A DNA stretch of 22,569 nt from a virus. The stretch lies in the IMG/VR virus record IMGVR_UViG_3300032249_000721, positions 1 to 22,569 of that record. The stretch is one strand, 5' to 3'. Of this stretch, positions 1 to 5,703 are shown piece after piece (the stretch's first letter is position 1; every line of letters begins with the position of its first letter). The translations under genes were made by a program, and so were the position numbers. The notes below the pieces were generated by a model that was not told the DNA's origin, ran no database searches, and saw only the letters and a list, made by a program, of their open reading frames with translations.

Positions 1-462
1 ATTGTTTAGCGTTTCAATCGCAATGACGTTGGCCGCAGGTCGAGGCCATTGCCTTCCATTTGTTCCGTTACGAAAGCCCCAAAAAGAAGTTCCCGATTGG
101 TTAAACATCAAAAACTCTCGGTTTGCGGTTGTAGATCGAATGGCTAAAGCCACTTGTCCTCCACTATTAGTTGATGAACCTATCAACATTGTGGAAGTAA
201 GCGATACGTTTGTTGAGGTTAGAAAGTTTGTAAGAGTGCTGGTAAGGCGATTCGGAGAAGCACTTAAGACCATCGGCTGTCCACCAGATATATTTGTTTT
301 GAACGTAGGTCGCGCAGTCGATGTGCCGCTATAGGTATGTGTATTGGTTCTGCTTGGCCATGCATCAATCGGATCGTTATTGGCAAAATTCAAATAGCGC
401 GCATCAAGAACGATAGCCGCGCCAAAATGGGCTGGATTCAAGTGTCTTTGACGCGCTCTCAT
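1..462 (-). CDS. LamG-like virion/fibre protein, N-terminal part (runs off the window)
   Basis: Reading the minus strand from the ATG at 460-462 gives 154 codons with no stop, continuing past position 1, so only the N-terminal part is here. The start overlaps the stop of the upstream fibre gene by one base (TAATG). The pattern AIVLDARYLNF, then a spaced Trp (DAWPSRTN), then RPTFKTNISGGQPMV resembles the first strands of LamG/concanavalin-A-like domains often found in phage tail and host-binding proteins (A-x-L-DA, W.., RP.f..n..gg.p.V). A later SFWGFRNGTNGRQWP stretch fits the same beta-sandwich. The function is inferred as glycan or surface binding at the tail tip. Base composition is clearly more AT-rich than in the head genes, as is common for exchanged fibre genes. 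The family call is from pattern memory and the C-terminal domain is unseen. Confidence 0.72.
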   Translation of the reverse strand, partial: MRARQRHLNPAHFGAAIVLDARYLNFANNDPIDAWPSRTNTHTYSGTSTARPTFKTNISGGQPMVLSASPNRLTSTLTNFLTSTNVSLTSTMLIGSSTNSGGQVALAIRSTTANREFLMFNQSGTSFWGFRNGTNGRQWPRPAANVIAIETLNN

Positions 463-1850
463 TAGTTAAAGCCAATTTCCACGCCAAGCAGACGGGCGTC
501 CACGGCAAGCGAGTCGCCACCCGCATCAGCATCGCGGTATATCTGGAACTGAACAGGCGTGTTAGCCGCTGGCGTCCCGCCGATGGTAACGGCACTGGTC
601 GCCGCCGAAACGTGCATGTCGTTTGCTGCCAGCAATGTATCGGTCGTCGTCTGTGCGGTCCCTGCCGCAGTATCAAGCGCATCGTCGTTAGCGAAAGCGC
701 GTGCTTGGATGCCCCAGATCACATCGCCGCTGCCCGAAGCTGCAGTCCAGTAAAAGCGAGCGGTGATCGTTCCGCTATTGTAATTGGACGGCATCACAAC
801 GAGAGCTTGAGCAAACTCGTCCGTGCCTGCGTCGAAAAGCAACTCGTCGAAGTTTTGGCGGTTGGTTGCCGTCTCGCGGCTGTCCACGCCGCAACCGTTA
901 GTGGTTCGAGGAATAAATGCCGAGGCGGGAATCCAGAGATTTGTGCTACCGCCTGCGGGCAGAGTCTCCAAGAGCGCGATGGTTCCGCTGGCGTTAGGCA
1001 GTGCATAGGACACGTTGGCGGTCAACGAGCTTGGGCGTGTTATAATCGCAACATTGCCAACGCCTTGATCCTTTAGTGTAATTCCTACAGAATCAAGAAC
1101 GATATTGTCACTCTGACTGCCTGTAGTTGAGCCGACAACCAAAGAGCCAACTGCGCCATTCTTAGGATCAACGCGAATCGTCGTAAAGTTTCCTGCCGCT
1201 GGCGTAGTGTTGCCAATAGCGGCGGGAGCCGCAAAATTCACGCGAGCATTGTCGAGGACGCCGCTGGTGATCGCGCTGGCGGCGTGGGTGTGATTGCCCT
1301 CTGCAAACTGCCCTGCCGCAGTCCCAAAAGCCCCCGCCTCGATAACGCCGCTCGTGCCTGTTTTAAGCGGGAGTCCGCTGGTCGTGCCGATGGCTCCAGC
1401 GTTTGTTAGGTTGCCGTGTGTGTGGGAAAGTGGCGTCCTTGCATCACTTAACCTTGAATCATTCCCCTCTGCTGCCGTGCCTGCCGTAGTGCCGTAGGAA
1501 ACGCTTGCCGTGATCGTGCCGCTCGTCGTAATCGGACTGCCGCTGATAGAAAGCCCGGTTCCTGCCAGCGCAACGCTCGTCACCGAGCCGCTGCCGGATG
1601 CTGCCGCTGCCCATTCCGTGTCGTAGTTACTGCCGCTGGCCTTCCGCAGAACTTGGCCCGTTGTTCCGCCGACTGGGACGCCTTGGCCGTTGGCTCCAGT
1701 TGCACCCGTTGCGCCAGTTGCCCCGGCTGCACCCGTCGCACCCGCCGGCCCGACCAGCGGCAGCGTAACGATCACTTCCTGCGGCGAGGGCGCGCCAACC
1801 GTTACCGAGTTGGTGCTCAAGCTAACATCAACTTTGTAGTAATTGGCCAT
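462..1850 (-). CDS. Collagen-like tail fibre protein with HxH motifs
   Basis: This 462-residue fibre protein has a short N-terminal attachment region (1-33), then an uninterrupted Gly-X-Y collagen-like run (34-57). A shaft follows, rich in Gly/Ser/Thr/Ala, with repeated GTxAGxxAEGN units. Two HTH tripeptides, at 143-145 and 187-189, resemble the HxH iron-binding motifs of the T4 gp37 trimeric fibre. The segment AAPAAIGNTTPAAGNFTTI (about 208-226) is a common phage-fibre motif. The C-terminal end (VDARLLGVEIGFN) matches the terminal strand of a widespread fibre-head domain. It is probably a homotrimer at the tail tip that binds the host. The gene begins one base after the stop of the preceding gene. 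The exact receptor cannot be inferred. Confidence 0.85.
   Translation of the reverse strand: MANYYKVDVSLSTNSVTVGAPSPQEVIVTLPLVGPAGATGAAGATGATGATGANGQGVPVGGTTGQVLRKASGSNYDTEWAAAASGSGSVTSVALAGTGLSISGSPITTSGTITASVSYGTTAGTAAEGNDSRLSDARTPLSHTHGNLTNAGAIGTTSGLPLKTGTSGVIEAGAFGTAAGQFAEGNHTHAASAITSGVLDNARVNFAAPAAIGNTTPAAGNFTTIRVDPKNGAVGSLVVGSTTGSQSDNIVLDSVGITLKDQGVGNVAIITRPSSLTANVSYALPNASGTIALLETLPAGGSTNLWIPASAFIPRTTNGCGVDSRETATNRQNFDELLFDAGTDEFAQALVVMPSNYNSGTITARFYWTAASGSGDVIWGIQARAFANDDALDTAAGTAQTTTDTLLAANDMHVSAATSAVTIGGTPAANTPVQFQIYRDADAGGDSLAVDARLLGVEIGFN
1680..1751 (-). repeat. Collagen-like Gly-X-Y triplet repeat in fibre gene
   Basis: Eight consecutive 9-base units encode Gly-X-Y (GPA, four GAT, GAA, GAN, GQG) in residues 34-57 of the fibre. 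Such triplets form a triple helix in phage fibres and impose trimerisation. The near-identical GAT units make the tract prone to expansion or contraction. Confidence 0.85.
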
Positions 1851-1851
1851 G

Positions 1852-2223
1852 TTAAGCGAGCGGTGCGGTGCGAGTGGTCACGTCCTGGCTAACGGTCCAA
1901 AGCCCACCAAAAAGCGTGAAGATTTTGGCCGAGGAGTCCTTGAGCTGGACATCGTAGAACCGCCTGCCGTTGGTCGCGTTGTCGCTGGTCAACAGATCAA
2001 AATGCGACAAACCGCCGGCTGCGTTGTCGTGCGATGTGACCTCTTTGCGAATGACGGCTGCGCTATCGGCGTCAGTCAAAGCGTTCTTCACAGTCAGAAA
2101 AAGCGTTGCCCCGGTCAGGCTATAGGCCGTGCCGTCTGCGCTGGCCACGGTCACATCGAGGCGTCCCGAGTCGCCGCGCACCCAGAACAAATCAGCAGTC
2201 ATGGAATTGCAGGAGGTGCTCAT
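1852..2223 (-). CDS. BppU-like N-terminal-domain tail protein
   Basis: This 123-residue protein looks like a stand-alone beta-sandwich of the type at the N-terminus of baseplate upper (BppU) and related receptor-binding proteins. The visible pattern is an early charged Gly (RGDSGRLDVTV), then SLTGATLFLTVKN, a polar loop with an Asp-rich turn, and RRFYDVQLKDSS ending in FGGLWTVSQDVT. In such proteins this domain anchors the receptor-binding module to the tail. No receptor-binding head is attached here, so it may act as an adaptor for the next fibre. The ATG overlaps the upstream holin-like stop by four bases (ATGA). An alternative start lies seven codons in. The assignment is by strand pattern, not by search. 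Confidence 0.6.
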   Translation of the reverse strand: MSTSCNSMTADLFWVRGDSGRLDVTVASADGTAYSLTGATLFLTVKNALTDADSAAVIRKEVTSHDNAAGGLSHFDLLTSDNATNGRRFYDVQLKDSSAKIFTLFGGLWTVSQDVTTRTAPLA

Positions 2224-2405
2224 TTATTGCGATCCCTCCAGGCTTTTCGGGCGGACATGGCTGCGATAAACAGACCTAAAATTAGCGCGCTTACACGCAT
2301 TCCCGTCTCAAGTTGCGGGAGCAGACTGAAAAGCACAGTGCCGAGGCTGGTAGCCACGCCGACAAATGGCCGCGACAGAAATTCTATTGGGTCGTGGAGG
2401 CTCAT
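2220..2405 (-). CDS. Small two-helix membrane protein, holin candidate
   Basis: This 61-residue protein has two hydrophobic segments, about residues 13-29 (PFVGVATSLGTVLFSLL) and 37-51 (RVSALILGLFIAAMS). They are separated by a short polar loop, and the C-terminus is basic (ARKAWRDRNK). That layout matches small holins, which open the inner membrane at the end of the phage cycle. Its position among late tail-fibre genes is usual for lysis genes. No endolysin or spanin is adjacent, so the lysis role is inferred from size and topology alone. Both ends overlap neighbouring genes by four bases (ATGA at each junction), indicating translational coupling. Confidence 0.6.
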   Translation of the reverse strand: MSLHDPIEFLSRPFVGVATSLGTVLFSLLPQLETGMRVSALILGLFIAAMSARKAWRDRNK

Positions 2406-2884
2406 TGAGGAAGCCGATCGGCCCGCAAGAACGATCCTGCGCGGATGGTGTTGGTGTTTGTGGCAACGCTAGAACGGAAGGTAACGGAGATGCTTCCGGC
2501 GTTCGTCCCGGCCAAAACGTAGAACTGTTGCGGCAGCGATCGCGCAGTTGTTACCGCCAGTGCGTTTTCGTTAGTAAGCGCGTTGGTGCTTGGTGTGTAG
2601 ACGCTTGACGAACCGTTCCAAAGGCCAAAAACAGTTGCGTTGCTGGCAACCACGGTCAGGGCTGTGCTGGTTGAAGCAGCTTCAAGCGTAGGAACAAACG
2701 TGACCGCATAACGCGCATTAGCCTGAGTGGCGAAAGTCAGGTTGCTAATAGTGACAGCATTGGTCTGGTTCGTAATTGACAGGTTGTTTGTCAGCACGCT
2801 GAAAACGGTTGCCGCGAAGCGGTTGGTCTGCGCGCTGGCGGTAGCGGCAGCGGCAAGAAGGAATAGGATGGCGAGGTATTTCAT
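2402..2884 (-). CDS. Secreted beta-rich protein with signal peptide, fibre-head-like
   Basis: This 160-residue protein begins with a classic Sec signal peptide: MKYLAILFLLAAAATASAQT has a Lys, a Leu/Ala core and an A-S-A cleavage site near residue 19. The rest is Asn/Thr-rich and beta-like. Its middle and end (ARYAVTFVPTLEAAS ... TIRAGSFLRADRLPQ) resemble the C-terminal fibre-head domain seen in many phage tail proteins, whose last strand ends in AGSxLRAxRL. A signal peptide on a virion-type domain is unexpected. The protein could act at the host surface (receptor masking or superinfection exclusion) instead of on the particle. It starts four bases after the preceding stop, without a clear Shine-Dalgarno sequence. 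The signal peptide is well supported and the function is not known. Confidence 0.7.
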   Translation of the reverse strand: MKYLAILFLLAAAATASAQTNRFAATVFSVLTNNLSITNQTNAVTISNLTFATQANARYAVTFVPTLEAASTSTALTVVASNATVFGLWNGSSSVYTPSTNALTNENALAVTTARSLPQQFYVLAGTNAGSISVTFRSSVATNTNTIRAGSFLRADRLPQ

Positions 2885-2888
2885 ATTG

Positions 2889-3521
2889 TTAGGTGGTGAT
2901 TAGGCCGCCGTCATTGGCGACTGAAAGTGTGTAAGCGGTGCCATTTGCAGACCGCATGGCCAGTCCTGTGGGCGCGGAGGTGGCCTCGGACGCAACCACC
3001 GACTGAAGCAGGCCGTCATTGTCAGCAGAAAATGCCCACACCGTCCCGTTGGCGCTGGCTAGGCGAAAGCCGCTTGCCACGATCTGCACCAGGGCTTCGC
3101 CCTCGGAGCCGCGAATCACGTCGTTATAGACGATTGCGGCAGTCGGCAACGTGCTGGAAGTCGTGCCGCTTTCGCTCCACTGAATTTCCACTTTGAGCGT
3201 CACGCTCTCCTCGTCATCAGTGGGGAACTCCGCATCAAGGTTTGCGGTATTGAGATTGAGGTCAAACTGGTAAACCGTAGCCGTGCCTGTGCCTGTTTTT
3301 GTGAACGAGGCGTCATTGGCCAAAAAGTCCCCGGCAAAGGTCTTTTTAAGGCCCATCTGCCCGCTTGCCCCAGCGGCGAGCTCCACCACCGCGCCGGATC
3401 GCACAAACTGAACTTCGACCGGCACGACATCGCGGCGGGTGAAAGACAGCGTTGTCACCCGCTGTAAAAGAACTGGTGAAACAACGAACTCGCGGCTGTC
3501 TAGGTTGACGTAAACGCGCAT
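2889..3521 (-). CDS. BppU-like tail/baseplate protein
   Basis: The ATG at 3519-3521 is preceded by GAGG at a good distance, so I choose it over the in-frame GTG six codons upstream; the product has 210 residues. The N-terminal half (MRVYVNLDSREFVV, then VVPVEVQFVRSGAVVELAAG, then GMK-type LKKTFAGDFL and ATVYQFDLNLNT) has the strand pattern of a BppU-type beta-sandwich that attaches fibres to the tail. The C-terminal third contains two short copies of a related unit (LASANGTVWAFSADNDGLL and MRSANGTAYTLSVANDGGL), a short tandem repeat that may form a beta-prism or bind the next fibre. It lies between the cupin gene and the signal-peptide protein. The adaptor role is inferred from this domain and from its position. 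Confidence 0.62.
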   Translation of the reverse strand: MRVYVNLDSREFVVSPVLLQRVTTLSFTRRDVVPVEVQFVRSGAVVELAAGASGQMGLKKTFAGDFLANDASFTKTGTGTATVYQFDLNLNTANLDAEFPTDDEESVTLKVEIQWSESGTTSSTLPTAAIVYNDVIRGSEGEALVQIVASGFRLASANGTVWAFSADNDGLLQSVVASEATSAPTGLAMRSANGTAYTLSVANDGGLITT

Positions 3522-3551
3522 GGCCTTGCCCTCGCCCACCGTGTCAAAGCG

Positions 3552-3980
3552 TCAGCGGCTCTCTATATCCCAGTGAAAAGGAAACCGATACGGCCCAACC
3601 CGCTCCTCGTCTGGGTTTTCGGGATCGTAGGGATGCGACGGCATATTCAATATTGCGGCCTCGCGGTGGCCGTGGCATGGCGTAAAGCCGTGGTAAATGC
3701 CCGGCGGGATGGTCAAAAGCTGCGGGTGGTCGGCGGCAAGGATGACGGTCTGTGACTTGCTCGTGGTCGCGTCGAACAGCCCGACCTTGGCCGCGCCGGC
3801 CACGCAATACCAGCGATCCCACTGCCGAGCGTGCTTGTGCCACGCTTTGATTACCCCTGCTGCTGCCGTGGTCAAGTAGGCTTGGCCGAATCCGTGCGCG
3901 TCATCGGTGGCGCGGAAAATCTCGGTCAGGCGTCCGCGCTCATCGAGGTGCGTTGTGAGTTGGCGGATGTCGGCTAACAT
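3552..3980 (-). CDS. RmlC-like cupin (dTDP-sugar 3,5-epimerase family)
   Basis: This protein has 142 residues from the ATG at 3978-3980, which overlaps the upstream stop by seven bases; an ATG eight codons earlier (4004) is also possible. The pattern HLDERGRLTEIFR, GQAYLTTAAAGVIKAWHKH, then a cupin strand WYCVAGAAKVGLFDA, and finally IPPGIYHGF and SHPYDPENPDEER, is that of RmlC-type dTDP-4-dehydrorhamnose 3,5-epimerases and related small cupins. His48, His50 and His97 are candidates for the active-site pocket. Classical RmlC is longer (about 180 residues), so this compact form may be an epimerase or isomerase on another nucleotide sugar. It ends a three-gene block with a glycosyltransferase and a DUF3431 protein, supporting a role in sugar supply or modification. 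Confidence 0.8.
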   Translation of the reverse strand: MLADIRQLTTHLDERGRLTEIFRATDDAHGFGQAYLTTAAAGVIKAWHKHARQWDRWYCVAGAAKVGLFDATTSKSQTVILAADHPQLLTIPPGIYHGFTPCHGHREAAILNMPSHPYDPENPDEERVGPYRFPFHWDIESR

Positions 3981-4663
3981 GGGCAGCCCAAAATGTTCCA
4001 CCATGTGCGTTCAAGGATTTCGCCGCTGCGCTCCGTTTTACGCGCCAAGGCTTGCACGTCCTTATACCACTGAAGCGGCCTGCCACGGATTGCATCCCGG
4101 CTGGCGGCAAACTGTGCGCCGGGCCGCCACCAAACCCTTTGCATATCGAGCTGGCCTAATTGCTTCCAGAATTTGCCACAAAATTCGGCCTCTGAACCAA
4201 TGGCATTCGGGTTGTCGGTTTTTGGCAGGGTGCAAAAGGTTACAGCGCCAAGGCTTTCAACCACCTCTTTGAAGTCGTGGCAATGGTCTTGAGGGTGGCC
4301 TTGCAGAAACACAGTGACCTCGGCCAACGTGTCGTAACGCCAGATAATGTGGTTTAGCCACTGCTCGGCCTCCCTGCCTTTTGGACAGTTGGCGGCGTCC
4401 TTTTCAACGTGTGCGCTAATTTCCTTGGTAGGATCAGGCTGGCGGGTCAGTTCTGCCATTTCGCGCACGAAAGCCATGACGGCGCGCATTCGGTCAAGCT
4501 GGGCATAAAGGTCTTCGCCGTGGTGATGCTGGCCACGGTTGACCTTGTGCGCGCTGGCCTGCGTAGGCTCCCCGCAGCGGTAAATCGTTGCCATAGGCCG
4601 CCAATGGTCGGGCAACCAATCAATCCGTTCGCGGTGGGCTGCAATGACGATTTCTTTTTGCAT
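3974..4663 (-). CDS. DUF3431 family protein
   Basis: This 229-residue protein matches the DUF3431 pattern: an N-terminal strand with IVIAAHRERIDWLPDHW and IYRCGE, then GREAEQWLNHIIWRYDTL followed by EVTVFLQGHPQDH (96-127), and late PGAQFAASRDAIRGRP (181-196) with LERTWWNILG near the C-terminus. DUF3431 members occur in fungi, bacteria and some viruses and usually sit with glycosyltransferases; their reaction is unknown. The ATG chosen (4661-4663) overlaps the preceding glycosyltransferase stop by one base (TGATG), indicating coupled translation. An in-frame ATG five codons upstream is less likely. It has no signal peptide or membrane segment, so it is cytoplasmic. A glycosyltransferase-like role is a guess from context. 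Confidence 0.78.
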   Translation of the reverse strand: MQKEIVIAAHRERIDWLPDHWRPMATIYRCGEPTQASAHKVNRGQHHHGEDLYAQLDRMRAVMAFVREMAELTRQPDPTKEISAHVEKDAANCPKGREAEQWLNHIIWRYDTLAEVTVFLQGHPQDHCHDFKEVVESLGAVTFCTLPKTDNPNAIGSEAEFCGKFWKQLGQLDMQRVWWRPGAQFAASRDAIRGRPLQWYKDVQALARKTERSGEILERTWWNILGCPC

Positions 4664-5685
4664 CAGCAGGGCATCCAAGGTTGCTGCCGCTGCCGCAAAT
4701 GGCCGCGGTATTCGCCCTCCGTTTCGTGATACGCCCGGTGGTGGACTACCTCGCCCTTGGCATCCCTCTTAACGTGGTCGGCTGCCGTGTGCGGGATAGC
4801 GGCAATGCAAAGGCCGGCGGGATGCCATCTGTGCCAGCAAAGGAATAGGTCTTGCGTGCCTTTGCCCTGGTAGCCTTCAAAGCTGGCCAAGGCCAGCGCA
4901 CGGGCAGACATCAGGGTGCAGCCAAGGCCGCACCAATCGCTTGGCACAATGGCCCCTTTGCCAATTCCAGGGTAGGCAAAGTCCATCCAGCCGCGCCGCC
5001 TCCAACCGTGTTTGCCGCTCACTTCAAAGACGTTCCCGTCTGGTGGGCATTTCTTCACGCGCTCGGCCAGACGCCCGAGCCGCTTACCTTCGCGCTCCCC
5101 GATGGCTTTGTCCTGGCAATCCTTGAGCCGGGCGCGGCAAGCCTCTAGGACGCGGACAAGTCGCGCTGGCAGCTTGCGCTCCTTTTCGGTGAAGTCCTCG
5201 GCAATGGGATTCTGCGGACTGCCGTTGCCTCCCAAGAACAAGCCATTGGGGTAAGTGACCGCCGCCACCTGATAGTAAGGCGACCCGTCCTCAGTAGGCA
5301 TGGCCAGCGCCCACTCGGCCACTCGGAGAGCATCTGGTGGGACAAGGTTGTCGGCCTCGACAGACCACAAGGCCGTGGCTCGGATCTTTCTCGCTGCGGC
5401 GAAAGCGGCCCCTTGAAGCGCTGCAATCCGCATTTGTGCTGGTTCTTTGTAATCCTTGCCCTCTACCCCGCCGTCCTCCATTGGCAGGGCAATGGCTTGG
5501 ATGCGCCAGCCCTCGGGCAGTTCGTGGCGAGCCACCTCAACGGCAGCCTTGGCCTCTTCACTTTGGTCAGTAGCCAGGATAAAGTGCGCCTCGGCGTGGT
5601 GGCCGGCGGCGGCGGCAATTCGCCTTAAAAACTGCGGCCAACAGTGGAAGTAACTTTTGGTTGCGTATGTCGCTATTGCCAGCAC
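4663..5685 (-). CDS. GT-A-type glycosyltransferase-like protein
   Basis: This 340-residue protein starts at GTG (5683-5685). The N-terminus enters directly into a Rossmann-like strand (LAIATYATKSYF), so no longer form is needed. Features of a family-2-like GT-A fold include the metal-binding acidic motif LWSVEADNLVPP (Glu110-Ala-Asp112), then CGLGCTLMSARAL (252-263). After these comes GTQDLFLCWHRWHPAGLCI, with Asp279 as a candidate base, and a closing His (DHV, 303-305). A Lys/Arg/Glu-rich insertion (about 165-213) looks helical. It probably transfers a sugar from an activated nucleotide donor in the cytoplasm. The acceptor is unknown: fibre protein, virion protein or host glycan. It lies 18 bases after the Ser/Thr-rich fibre gene and is coupled to the DUF3431 gene downstream. 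Confidence 0.75.
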   Translation of the reverse strand: MLAIATYATKSYFHCWPQFLRRIAAAAGHHAEAHFILATDQSEEAKAAVEVARHELPEGWRIQAIALPMEDGGVEGKDYKEPAQMRIAALQGAAFAAARKIRATALWSVEADNLVPPDALRVAEWALAMPTEDGSPYYQVAAVTYPNGLFLGGNGSPQNPIAEDFTEKERKLPARLVRVLEACRARLKDCQDKAIGEREGKRLGRLAERVKKCPPDGNVFEVSGKHGWRRRGWMDFAYPGIGKGAIVPSDWCGLGCTLMSARALALASFEGYQGKGTQDLFLCWHRWHPAGLCIAAIPHTAADHVKRDAKGEVVHHRAYHETEGEYRGHLRQRQQPWMPC

Positions 5686-5703
5686 TCGGCAGCGGAAGCC
5701 GTG

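Noticed and set aside
2-334. Plus-strand open frame of 110 codons
   Set aside because: It lies opposite the minus-strand LamG-like gene, which has a sensible start, operon overlap and domain pattern. The plus frame has no recognisable content.
1680-1751. CRISPR or tandem-repeat array
   Set aside because: The short 9-base units are in frame and encode Gly-X-Y collagen-like triplets, with no spacers.
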